From positions 2,604,001 to 2,668,000 of the forward strand of contig NZ_CP009505.1 in the NCBI RefSeq assembly GCF_000970045.1: a stretch of 64,000 bases of DNA. The letters run 5' to 3'. Below, in pieces: positions 37,363-44,669 of this stretch (positions are counted from its first letter, which is position 1; every line of letters starts with the position of its first letter). Both the position numbers and the translations under genes were made by a program. The DNA comes from Methanosarcina sp. MTP4 (GTDB taxonomy: Archaea > Halobacteriota > Methanosarcinia > Methanosarcinales > Methanosarcinaceae). The notes beneath the pieces are model-generated. The model had not been told where the DNA came from. It saw nothing but the letters and a program-made list of their open reading frames with translations, and made no database searches.

Positions 37363-37434
37363 ATTTCTTGTAATATCCTTATTTCTTGTAATATCCTTAT
37401 TTCTTGTAATATCCTTATTTCTTGTAATATCCTT
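37363..37434. repeat. 18-bp tandem repeat (atttcttgtaatatcctt), four exact units
   Basis: The array lies in the 274-nt divergent spacer of the two tatC genes, between their TATA boxes. It is identical over all four units, which suggests recent expansion. Confidence 0.95.
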
Positions 37435-37537
37435 ATAAGAGATAGCAGGAATATCCGCGGAGTAGTGTCGGGAATAAATGTAATATTCTGTTCCGATATT
37501 AATATATTTATTTAAGTGCAGTGTAAAGACAGTAATC

Positions 37538-38383
37538 ATGAATTCTCATAACCCCGGAAACCAGACCCCTGCCGGAGAAGCCACCGGCCCCGAAAACAAG
37601 CACTTATTCGACCACGGGTCCGTACACGCTAAGGGCTCTGCATACGCAAAGGGATCCCCGTCTGCAGCCGTTTCAGGGGTTCCCGGGGACATAGAAGAAC
37701 CCGTCATGGGCCACCTGTATGAGCTCAGGAACCGGCTGGGGATCGTCCTGATCTGGCTTTTCCTGGCAATGATGCTTGCGTACCCGTTTTCGGAGAAGGG
37801 GATGCTCCTCATCTGGAGAGAATTCATAAGCCCCGAAATTAGCATGGCAGTGTACTCACCCCTGGAATGGGTCTTTGCCAGGCTCAGGCTCTGCCTGGTC
37901 TTTGCCCTTGCGGTTTCCATTCCTCAAATTTTTTACCAGCTCTACAGGTTCGCAGGCAAAGGGCTCTATCCCCATGAGAAGCGCTTCTTCCTCAAAGTCG
38001 TGCCTGCTTCCTTCCTGCTCTTTATCCTGGGAACAGCCGTGGGTTACTTCCTGGTTCTGCCGGTGATGTTCAAATATGTGATCTTCTATTCGGGAGACCT
38101 GGCTTCAGCGCAGCTTTCGGTCCACAGCACCCTTTCAGCCGTGACCACGATCCTTGCAGGTTTCGGTATTGTGTTCCAGGCACCCCTGCTTGTTATCTTT
38201 GCCGTGAAAATGGAGCTTGTAAAGTACGAAACCCTCAAAAAACAGAGGATTTTAGTCTACAGTGCAATTCTGGCCCTTTCTCTGTTCCTCTCCCCGGACC
38301 CGACCTTCATTGCACAGTTCCTAGTCGCCTTGCTGCTGGTAATCCTCTTCGAATTCAGCCTGCTTCTGGTCCGGCTCTTTTGA
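37538..38383 (+). CDS. tatC: Twin-arginine translocase TatC, paralogue with intact signal-binding site
   Basis: The 281-residue protein has a 60-residue disordered N-terminal extension (HNPGNQTPAGEATGPENK) and then MGHLYELRNRL, the canonical TatC N-terminal motif. The first cytoplasmic loop has LYPHEKRFF, the E103-equivalent. Helix 4 reads GIVFQAPLLVIFAVK, so the usual FE(L/V)P glutamate (E170-equivalent) is replaced by Gln. The end has SPDPTFIAQFLVALLLVILFEF. This is the reverse of the divergently encoded paralogue: signal-peptide contacts kept, intramembrane glutamate lost. TATA box ttaatatattta at about 37498-37509. Two tatA genes follow on the same strand, so this is the core of the Tat operon. 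Confidence 0.92.
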   Translation: MNSHNPGNQTPAGEATGPENKHLFDHGSVHAKGSAYAKGSPSAAVSGVPGDIEEPVMGHLYELRNRLGIVLIWLFLAMMLAYPFSEKGMLLIWREFISPEISMAVYSPLEWVFARLRLCLVFALAVSIPQIFYQLYRFAGKGLYPHEKRFFLKVVPASFLLFILGTAVGYFLVLPVMFKYVIFYSGDLASAQLSVHSTLSAVTTILAGFGIVFQAPLLVIFAVKMELVKYETLKKQRILVYSAILALSLFLSPDPTFIAQFLVALLLVILFEFSLLLVRLF

Positions 38384-38514
38384 AAGCCGGAAAAATCGTT
38401 ATTTTCTTTTGAACGTCAGCAAATCCAGGTTAAAAAATGTAGCTCCAGCTCAAAAAGCCGAAATTCGTTCCTTTTGCAAGAATTTTTATATTTGATGGTT
38501 AATAATAGCCGACA

Positions 38515-38859
38515 ATGATAGGGTCCACTGAACTGATCGCAATTCTAATCGCTGCCCTCTTCCTCTTCGGACCCCGGAAACTCCCCGAGCTTGCAAAGTC
38601 TCTCGGGAGTGCCGTAGGGGAATTTAAAAAAGCCCAGCGTGCGGCAGAACTCGGGCTTACCGACTTTGACCCCTACATCCGGAAAGTCAGGCAGGAGGGC
38701 AGCCCCGGCGAAAACGGGGAAAATAAGGAAAAAGAGGAAAAGGAAGTAAAGGAAGTAAAGAAAGAAGAAAAAAACAAAAAGAAGGAAAATTCCGACCTCG
38801 GAAGCGTGCTGGAAGCAAAATCTTCCCTCCCGGAAAAGGAAGGAAAAGGGGAGAGCTGA
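38515..38859 (+). CDS. tatA: Twin-arginine translocase TatA, paralogue 1
   Basis: The protein starts MIGSTELIAILIAALFLFGPRKLPELAKSL: a short N-terminus, one membrane helix, the FG hinge and an amphipathic helix, all hallmarks of TatA. The last 50 residues are an unusually charged K/E tail (KEKEEKEVKEVKKEEKN). TatA oligomers form the export pore with TatC. A TATA-like box (tttttatattt, 38483-38493) lies about 25 nt before the ATG, so translation is probably leaderless. It lies 131 nt after tatC. Confidence 0.93.
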   Translation: MIGSTELIAILIAALFLFGPRKLPELAKSLGSAVGEFKKAQRAAELGLTDFDPYIRKVRQEGSPGENGENKEKEEKEVKEVKKEEKNKKKENSDLGSVLEAKSSLPEKEGKGES

Positions 38860-39217
38860 ATTTCCGCCGGAAACAAAACGGATTTTCGAAGCAAATGCTG
38901 TTCAAAGATAAGTCCCACAGACAAACCAGCAAGCAGACAGAATACTAAATATGATTAAGCCAGATATTATTATGGCAATCAGATTGTCGTTTATTGAAAT
39001 CAGATTATCGTTTGGGAAGGGAGTAATATACAGTGATAATAATAAAAGTTGATCAAATAATAATTAAAAAATAGAAACTTTATATATCATAAAAAATCCA
39101 TTCCCTACATAAAGGTCAGAGTAACTTTTAAGATCATAATAATTTTTTAAGATCATTTTTAAGCTGCCAGAACCCCAGTACTCTTTAAGAAAACGAAAAA
39201 CTTGAGGTCTAAAAGCC
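38860..39217. other. Spacer between the two tatA genes
   Basis: This AT-rich stretch has a repeated phrase, aatcagattRtcgttt, at about 38979-39016. A TATA box, ctttatatatca, near 39079-39090 probably drives the second tatA, which would then have a leader of about 100 nt. No gene is seen. Confidence 0.45.
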
Positions 39218-39541
39218 ATGCTACCAATAGGCACAAGTGAACTGATACTGATATTTGCAGTGGTTATGCTCCTTTTCGGGGCAAGCAAACTACCGGAACT
39301 TGCCAGGTCCATGGGAGGTTCGGTGGGAGAATTCAAGAAAGCCCAGAAAGAATCCGAACAGTCCTTTAAGGAATTTGAAAAATCCATAAAGGAGCCCACG
39401 GCTGAAACCCCTGCTGCAAAAACCAAAGTTCAGGAAACTGCTGAAAAGCTGGGCATCGACATCAAGGGCAAAACCGACGACGAACTTCTGGAAGAGATCC
39501 AGAAAGCCGCCGAAAAGCCCAAAGAGGTCGCAGAGCCCTGA
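39218..39541 (+). CDS. tatA: Twin-arginine translocase TatA, paralogue 2
   Basis: The 107-residue protein, MLPIGTSELILIFAVVMLLF followed by GASKLPELARSMGGSVGEFKKAQ, has the TatA helix, hinge and amphipathic helix. The tail is acidic and alanine-rich and ends ETAEKLGIDIKGKTDDELLEEI. It differs from paralogue 1 in tail charge, so the two may form different mixtures. A gaggtct site precedes the ATG. It is last in the tat cluster. Confidence 0.93.
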   Translation: MLPIGTSELILIFAVVMLLFGASKLPELARSMGGSVGEFKKAQKESEQSFKEFEKSIKEPTAETPAAKTKVQETAEKLGIDIKGKTDDELLEEIQKAAEKPKEVAEP

Positions 39542-39692
39542 ATAAAGAAACTTTAAACTGAAAACATTAAACTGTAAACTGCAAGTAAAAAAAGCCGGAT
39601 TTCTTTTTGAAATCCCGGAGTTTTTTATCTCTTTTACGCACGGCCCGGAATACGCAAGAACACGGGGTCAAGGCTTTCAAATCCCACACTTT

Positions 39693-39872
39693 CAGAGTTC
39701 GTGCCTCGAACCCGCATACTCACAGACAATCGGGATCTTTTCCCCGCACCTTCAGAGTTCGTATCTCGAACCCGCTTATTCTCCTGTAATCGGAATTTTT
39801 TCCCCGCACCTTTAGAGTTCGTATCTCGAACCCGCGTATTCTCCCGTTATCGGGATTTTTTCCCCGCACTGC
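39693..39872. repeat. 60-bp direct repeat, three copies, at the amrS 3' end
   Basis: Copies start at 39693, 39753 and 39813. The third copy is the last 20 codons of the gene at 39812-40849; the two others lie just after its stop in the same reading frame, differing by a few bases. The period is a multiple of three, so the stop codon seems to have arisen inside, or next to, an expanding C-terminal repeat. Confidence 0.92.
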
Positions 39873-40849
39873 GGACAGGTCTTTTCAGGGGTGATTTCGT
39901 ATTTTTCGATCTCGAAGAGCCCGCGCTGAATAAGCATTTTTCCGCAGTTCGGACAGTAGGTGTTGTCGTACTTGTGCCCGAAAACGTTTCCAACATAGAC
40001 GTAATTCATCCCCTCTTCGCTTGCTATTTTGTAGGCCGTATCGAGGGTCTCCACTGGGGTAGGGGAGAGGTCCTGCATCTGGTACTGAGGATGGAAGCGG
40101 GTGAAATGGAGGGGGGTGTCGGGACCCAGGTTTTTGTAGACCCAGCGGGAGAGTTCCCGGAGCTCGTCAGGAGAATCGTTACGGGTGGGAATGACAAGGT
40201 TCGTGATTTCCACATGAAGCCCCAGCTTCTTTGCAAGCACGGAAGACTCGAGCACCGGAGCCAGTTTAGCACTTACGACATCGTGGTAGAATTCTTCGGT
40301 AAACGCTTTGATGTCAATGTTTGCGGCATCGAGATAAGGAGCAATATTTTCAAGGGCTTCAGGGGTCATGTACCCGTTTGTCACGTACACCGTTCCCAGA
40401 CCCGCTTCCTTTGCAAGTTTCGCGCTTTCATAGCTGTACTCGTGCCAGATCGTGGGCTCGTTATAGGTCCAGGCAATGGACTTCGACCCTGACATCAGCG
40501 CCCTTTCCACCAGGTCTTCGGGAAGAATGTCCCTGGTAAAGGAATCTTCCACACAGGTCTGGGAAATCGTCCAGTTCTGGCAGTGTTTGCAGCGGAAGTT
40601 GCACCCGACTGTCCCCACGGAATAAGCAAAGGAACCCGGGTAAAAATGGTATAGCGGCTTTTTTTCAATAGGATCAACAGCTTCGCTGGATACGGAGCCG
40701 TAGATCAGGGTATAAAGGTCTCCACCCCGGTTTTCCCTGACCCTGCAAAAGCCCCTTTTTCCGGGTGCTATTTTGCACCTATGGGCGCAGAGTTTGCACT
40801 GGACCTTATCAGCATCGAGTTTCTCATAGAACATGGCTTCACGAATCAC
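39812..40849 (-). CDS. amrS: AmmeMemoRadiSam-system radical SAM enzyme, paralogue 1
   Basis: The 345-residue protein has an N-terminal cysteine segment (CKLCAHRCKIAPGKRGFC), the radical SAM motif CNFRCKHCQNW (CxxxCxxC) near residue 83, and a TIM-barrel with YNEPTIWHEYSYE and VTNGYMTPEAL. The C-terminal zinc ribbon is CPNCGKMLI and CPQCGEKIPI. These define the AmrS group of the AMMECR1/Memo/radical SAM set; the reaction in archaea is unknown. No AMMECR1 or Memo gene is in the window. A second intact paralogue is at 60255-61289 and a decayed one at 57856-57975. The C-terminus ends just within a triplicated 60-bp repeat. ATG 40849 has no strong ribosome site. Confidence 0.92.
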   Translation of the reverse strand: MIREAMFYEKLDADKVQCKLCAHRCKIAPGKRGFCRVRENRGGDLYTLIYGSVSSEAVDPIEKKPLYHFYPGSFAYSVGTVGCNFRCKHCQNWTISQTCVEDSFTRDILPEDLVERALMSGSKSIAWTYNEPTIWHEYSYESAKLAKEAGLGTVYVTNGYMTPEALENIAPYLDAANIDIKAFTEEFYHDVVSAKLAPVLESSVLAKKLGLHVEITNLVIPTRNDSPDELRELSRWVYKNLGPDTPLHFTRFHPQYQMQDLSPTPVETLDTAYKIASEEGMNYVYVGNVFGHKYDNTYCPNCGKMLIQRGLFEIEKYEITPEKTCPQCGEKIPITGEYAGSRYEL

Positions 40850-41005
40850 AGCAATCCCCAGTTAGAGATTGTTTTTTTGAGTAATAACGGTTGCCTTCAA
40901 ACTTTCCTTTTCCTTTAACAAAAAAACATTAGAGAGGCCATATTTTCAATAAAATTTTTTATGATAGTGAATTTTCACGAACCTATTTCGCACAAAGAAA
41001 ATATA

Positions 41006-41076
41006 TTCGTCAATCCGAAATTTTTAAATAATTGCTACTACATCTAGTAAAATAGAAAAAATTTCGTTATTACGAA
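41006..41076 (+). promoter_or_regulatory. feo promoter with two ttcg...cgaa palindromes
   Basis: Palindrome one is ttcgtcaatccgaa (41006-41019), just upstream of a TATA-like ttttaaataatt (41022-41033). Palindrome two is ttcgttattacgaa (41063-41076), within the leader 15 nt before the feoA ATG. Such paired sites suit a DtxR/MntR-type metal repressor, and one is encoded at 44047. A related palindrome (cgaatatgattcg, 44009-44021) precedes that regulator gene. Confidence 0.45.
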
Positions 41077-41090
41077 TATTTTATGGTGAA

Positions 41091-41369
41091 ATGAAAAAAA
41101 GAGAGACGATCGAAAAAACCTTGAACATGCTGGAAACAGGCCGTAGAGCTCGTGTTATTCAGGTAAAAGGCCAGGGAAGTTCCCTAAAACGGCTCTTTGA
41201 GATGGGCATGGTCCCGGGAACCTTTCTGGAGGTAACTAAAAAAGCTCCCCTGGGAGACCCTGTGGATTTCAAGTTAAAAGGGTACAACCTCTCTCTTCGA
41301 AAGCAGGAAGCTGAAATGGTAATTGTTGAAGTAATAAATGAAGTGATGAATGAAGTGATGGATGAGTAA
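41091..41369 (+). CDS. feoA: Ferrous iron transport protein A
   Basis: The 92-residue SH3-like FeoA domain is complete: RRARVIQVKGQGSSLKRLFE, MGMVPGTFLEVTKKAPLGDP and VDFKLKGYNLSLRKQEAEMV. FeoA is a small cytoplasmic partner of the FeoB ferrous-iron permease. The C-terminus is extended by a duplicated phrase (NEVMNEVMDE, from a 12-bp tandem repeat). The ATG follows atggtgaa. The stop overlaps the next ORF (ATGAGTAAAGG). FeoA itself is intact, although its FeoB partner is not. Confidence 0.92.
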   Translation: MKKRETIEKTLNMLETGRRARVIQVKGQGSSLKRLFEMGMVPGTFLEVTKKAPLGDPVDFKLKGYNLSLRKQEAEMVIVEVINEVMNEVMDE

Positions 41370-41708
41370 AGGAGAGCTGAATTTGGCTGCACAGATGCCG
41401 CGTACAATGCTCCCTAAAGGAGAAGGCTGCAGGGTTAGGGATGTTCGGCAGGCAGGAGTCTCAAAAGAAGACTCTCAGAGATGGACTTTACACCCTCATC
41501 CTCTGTCCGGCTTGTCGGAAGAGAAAGGGGTGCCCTACTTGTGATTGTGAACGGCGTGTGTTATGCCCTTGGCAGAGGTATGGCGATGAAAATTATGGTA
41601 GAACCCAACTTTGATCAGGGAATAAAATCCGAATTTGATCGGGAAATAAAACCTGACTTTGATCAGAGAGCAAATCCTGACTTTGATCAGGGGGCAAAAA
41701 TTGACTGA
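41362..41708 (+). pseudogene. Second feoA, frameshifted
   Basis: The first frame (MSKGELNLAAQMPRTMLPKG to VRDVRQAG) encodes a FeoA N-terminus. From about 41450 the FeoA sequence continues in another frame (SLKRRLSEMDFTPSSSV, then GALLVIVNGVCYALGRGMA). One base is missing near the slippage-prone ggcaggcagg. The second part ends in an eight-residue repeat from four 24-bp units (DFDQGIKP-like). A programmed frameshift is possible but, given the state of feoB, loss of function is more likely. It overlaps feoA and feoB in the usual operon manner. Confidence 0.75.
41608..41703. repeat. 24-bp tandem repeat (actttgatcagggaataaaa), four units
   Basis: The array encodes an octapeptide repeat in the second feoA frame and ends exactly where the feoB TTG start and its ggggg ribosome site lie. 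The last unit therefore supplies the feoB translation signal. Confidence 0.88.
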
Positions 41709-42276
41709 GAACAGGATAAGGGTTGCAGTTACCGGAAACCCGAACGTGGGAAAGACGACTGTTTTCAATGCCATTACCGGAGCCAGGCAAAAAGTAGGAA
41801 ACTGGCCCGGGGTAACAGTGGAGAATAAGGTAGGCACAAAGGAATATTCAGTGCACGTGCTTGAAATAGTGGACCTTCCGGGAACCTACAGCCTCACGGC
41901 TTATTCGGCGGACGAAGTTGTTGCCAGGGACTGTATCCTTGAGGAAAAACCGGATGTTGTTGTGCAGGTTATTGACTCCACAAATCTGGAACGCAACCTC
42001 TACCTGAGCACCCAGCTTCTGGAAATGGGCAGCAACTTGGTGCTTGCCCTCAATATGTCGGACCTTGCGGACAAAAGGGGCGATAAAATAGACATTCCCA
42101 TGTTTGAAAAATTCCTGGGAGTTTCGGTAGTCAGGACAACAGCATGCCTGGCTGCTGCTTGCGGAGGGGTATGAGAAGTGGACACTGCTTGCAGGCTTCA
42201 AACCCGCACTGTACCTGGGCATACTTTCTCTTGTAGCATACACGAGCTGGAATGGGAAGTTCGGGCTCCGGGGATG
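41701..42276 (+). pseudogene. feoB: feoB remnant: G domain joined to C-terminal fragment
   Basis: The TTG at 41701 (ribosome site cagggggc) opens a FeoB GTPase domain with G1 GNPNVGKTTVFNA, the G2/G3 region (NWPGVTVE, DLPGTYSL) and G4-like NMSDLADKRGD. After about 157 codons the frame stops at 42172 (CLAAACGGV then TGA). In the next frame EKWTLLAGFKPALYLGILSL follows and ends at 42276, which fits the last helix of FeoB. Normal FeoB is about 650 residues with a polytopic permease domain; nearly all of that is missing here, probably by a roughly 1.3-kb internal deletion plus one frameshift. The assignment of the last fragment to the FeoB C-terminus is by pattern only. Confidence 0.75.
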
Positions 42277-42627
42277 AAGGGGATACAAACAATGGTTCTT
42301 GGATACATGTATGCATTAAAACAGATGGTGGAAATGGAAAAGAATGGAGGGATTTCCTTAAAAGAGCTCTCCATGCAATTGAATACAAGTACTCAGAAGC
42401 TTAAAGACTTGTTTGAAATTATGGAAAGAGCAGGGCACATTGAAAAGCTGGTTGACAAAAATGCCGGCACCCTTTCTGTTTCATCTCAGCCTGCATGTTC
42501 AGGTTCCTTCAGGACCTGCGTTCTTTGCGGAAACTGTGGGCAGTGCGGAAGAAACGCCGTTTCTAGCGGCACGATTTACAGGTTGACTGAAAAAGGAAGG
42601 AGAGTCTGTAATAAGCAGACGGGTTGA
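42274..42627 (+). CDS. FeoC-like winged-helix protein with cysteine cluster
   Basis: The frame is open from 42178, but ATG 42274 (MKGIQTMVLGYMYALKQMVE) is the likely start. Residues 1-65 form a winged-helix domain (GISLKELSMQLNTSTQKLKDL). A cysteine-rich segment follows (CVLCGNCGQCGR), which in FeoC-type proteins binds an Fe-S cluster or metal, and the end is IYRLTEKGRRVC. It probably senses iron or oxygen for the feo system. The ORF is intact while feoB upstream is not. Confidence 0.75.
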   Translation: MKGIQTMVLGYMYALKQMVEMEKNGGISLKELSMQLNTSTQKLKDLFEIMERAGHIEKLVDKNAGTLSVSSQPACSGSFRTCVLCGNCGQCGRNAVSSGTIYRLTEKGRRVCNKQTG

Positions 42628-42636
42628 GCTTTAAAA

Positions 42637-43555
42637 AGTCATGATGAACAAAAGCTGGAAATCTCAAATGCTATGGTCAACCTTCCCTGCCCATAAAGTT
42701 TTACAAACAGACTGAATAGCGAATGGATCAAAAATCTTGCGACCATGAAAAATGACCTCTGTATAGCAAAAGCTGGCATCAAACAATGTAAAACTTTAAG
42801 GTACAGGAAGGGAAAAGTCCCTGGTTTTTGAAAATTTCCGGATCAATGGAAAGAAAGAGCAGAGAAAAGAGTAACTCCTATCTGGATGAAATTCCAGCTT
42901 TAATAGAATTCATGAAACTGAAAACATAAAAATTCCCTGGTCTGCTTTTCTTTCTACATAACAAAAATAAAACAATTGAAACAAATAAAAAATATCCAGA
43001 GATGTAAGGCAAAGTAACACTTTTTGCTTACATCACTTGCGTTTCATTCTTCATAGTCTGCCCTCTGGTGGTAGACATGATAAATGAAAGCCGGAAATCT
43101 CAAATGTTGAGGCCAGTCGCACCTGTTCATAAAGTTTTGTAAATAGATAAAAGCAAACGGATCAAACAGCAAACAGACCAAACAACAAACAGATCAAACA
43201 GCAAACAAATTAAAAAACAGACGACCAAAGAAAAACGACCTCATATAGCAAGAACTGGCATCGAAAACGATGTAAAACTTTAAGGTGCAGGAGAAAAGTC
43301 CCTGGCTTTTGAAAATTTCCGGATCAATGGAAAGAAAGAGCAGAGAAAAGAGTAACTCCTATCTGGATGAAAATCCATCTTTAATGGGAAATTATACGGA
43401 CTGAAAACTGAAAAACTCCCGGTTCTGCCTTTCTTTCCAAAAAATACCAATATAAAGGTGAAATAAATGAAAATGCCCGGAGATGGCGGGAAAATGAACA
43501 CTTTCTTACTCTCATCACTTGCATTTCATTCTTCATAGTCTGCCCGCGGATGGCA
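42637..43555. repeat. Tandem duplication, period about 437 bp
   Basis: Copy one (about 42637-43075) and copy two (about 43070-43555) share long stretches, including ggaaatctcaaatg, cataaagtttt, tgtaaaactttaaggt, gaaaagtccctgg, tttccggatcaatggaaag and agagtaactcctatctggat. In each copy a segment is closed by a 12-bp helix (taaagttttaca at 42694-42705 with tgtaaaacttta at 42787-42798). Copy two has an added caaacagatcaaacag array at 43150-43215. The right part of the unit is the 5' end of the membrane-protein gene at 43468. No complete ORF lies within the unit. Confidence 0.88.
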
Positions 43556-43810
43556 GGCATGACAGGTATAATCACAAATTCCTCACAGATAAATGCCGTT
43601 TACCTGGCTGTGGCAGGAACTCTTATTTCTCTTCCACTAATTGTGGCAATGGTACTTATATTCCAGAAATACGGACTTATGGCATCACTTGCTTTTTCAG
43701 CATTTACGGATCCTGGAGCTGCGTATTTCATGAAAGAAATAAGCTTGAAAGCAGGATTTGAAACTTTTATTATATTTTTCTTCGTAGTGGCGGGTTTGAA
43801 AGTAGCTTAA
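43468..43810 (+). pseudogene. Frameshifted small membrane protein of unknown family
   Basis: ATG 43468 follows an aaaggtga ribosome site and encodes MKMPGDGGKMNTFLLSSLAF before a stop at 43537. The same region in another frame is hydrophobic (FLTLITCISFFIVCPRMAGM) and runs into an open frame, MAGMTGIITNSSQINAVYLA and onward, with two or three membrane helices, ending AGLKVA at 43807. The simplest reading is one membrane-protein gene broken by a frameshift near 43530. An intact shorter protein from ATG 43550 (86 residues) is also possible. Its 5' end is duplicated in the 437-bp repeat. I do not recognise the family. Confidence 0.5.
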
Positions 43811-43928
43811 AGAGTTTCTGCTCTTTTGTGAACCTGTTCCTTTGTGAAGGCTTGATTTCAGCTTTTCTATTTCGATTTTTCTTTTCAGGACTCTGCAACA
43901 AATAGTAATTAGTAACTGTAATCAAAGT

Positions 43929-43960
43929 TGCGCTGGCGCACCCCGCTGCAAGCAACGGGG
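43929..43960. repeat. Two adjacent GC-rich hairpins
   Basis: The hairpin tgcg-ctgg-cgca (43929-43940) is followed directly by ccccgctgcaagcaacgggg (43941-43960). This may be a terminator after the membrane-protein gene. It also resembles the terminal hairpins of IS200/IS605-type elements, but no tnpA or tnpB is nearby. Confidence 0.45.
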
Positions 43961-44008
43961 TATTCGGCTGAAATAAACAGTTATATTTATATTTCTTTCA
44001 TGCATAAT

Positions 44009-44021
44009 CGAATATGATTCG
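44009..44021 (+). promoter_or_regulatory. Palindrome cgaatatgattcg at the regulator promoter
   Basis: The palindrome lies about 25 nt below a TATA-like ttatatttatattt (43981-43994), so it overlaps the expected transcription start. Suits autoregulation by the encoded DtxR-like protein. Confidence 0.4.
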
Positions 44022-44046
44022 GCATCCCAAAAAAGGTTCGATTTTT

Positions 44047-44529
44047 ATGACAACGGAAAGAGATGAAGACTATTTGAAAATCATAGCTTCAATTGTAGAA
44101 GAAAAAGGATATGCCAAAGTCAAAGATGTGGCAAAAGAACTGGACCTTGGTCCTTCTACCGTAACGGGCATGTTCAAAAAACTTGACAAAGAAGGCTACA
44201 TAAATTATGAAAAATACGGAGGAGTAACCCTTACTGATAAAGGGGAGGAAATCGCCAGGAAGACAAGGGAAAAGTACAGCATGCTCAAAGCCTTCCTCAC
44301 CAGCCTGGGTCTTGACGAAAAAACCGCGGAAAAAGATGCCTGCAGAATCGAGCATATCCTGGACCCAAAAACAGCAGAAACACTGGAAAAATTTGTCGAA
44401 TTCGTTAATGCCAAAGGCGAATCAAAAATCTGGATTGAACATTTCAGGCATTTCACCCGGACTGGAGAATATGTAGAATGCAACCCCGAAAAACGGGATA
44501 AATGTCCGGTTCACGGCAAGGAAAAATGA
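44047..44529 (+). CDS. DtxR/MntR-family metal-dependent transcription regulator
   Basis: I start at ATG 44047 (MTTERDEDYLKIIASIVEE) with aaaggttcg before it; ATG 44014 in the same frame could be used on a leaderless mRNA. The N-terminal winged helix (AKVKDVAKELDLGPSTVTGM, DKEGYINYEKYGGVTLTDKG) is followed by a dimerisation/metal-binding domain with CRIEHILDPKTAETLEKFVEF, where Cys, Glu and His match the metal ligands of DtxR/MntR proteins. The C-terminal tail adds HFRHFTRTGEYVECNPEKRD with further possible ligands. It is expected to repress metal uptake, most likely the adjacent feo genes, and the window contains similar palindromes at both promoters. The protein is intact. Confidence 0.88.
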   Translation: MTTERDEDYLKIIASIVEEKGYAKVKDVAKELDLGPSTVTGMFKKLDKEGYINYEKYGGVTLTDKGEEIARKTREKYSMLKAFLTSLGLDEKTAEKDACRIEHILDPKTAETLEKFVEFVNAKGESKIWIEHFRHFTRTGEYVECNPEKRDKCPVHGKEK

Positions 44530-44669
44530 GGTATTTTCTTTCTTCACTTAGTTTGCACTTCAACAAGAAGCCTCTCCATAAAATATGAATTACTCCTTGA
44601 GCTAAGACATCATCTTTTACGTTCGCGACGATGACCTATTTTTATGAAAAAAAATTGAAATTGGATTTA

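Noticed and set aside
33511-37434. Possible CRISPR arrays at the short tandem repeats
   Set aside because: The units are directly adjacent without unique spacers and no cas genes are present, so these are simple tandem repeats.
39690-39850. Possible tRNA genes because of gttcg...cgaac phrases near the amrS end
   Set aside because: No cloverleaf or CCA-end pairing can be drawn. The phrases belong to the 60-bp repeat encoding the AmrS C-terminus.
44014-44046. ATG 44014 as start of the DtxR-like regulator
   Set aside because: It lies inside the promoter palindrome and adds 11 residues unlike the family N-terminus. It was not excluded, since a leaderless mRNA could use it.
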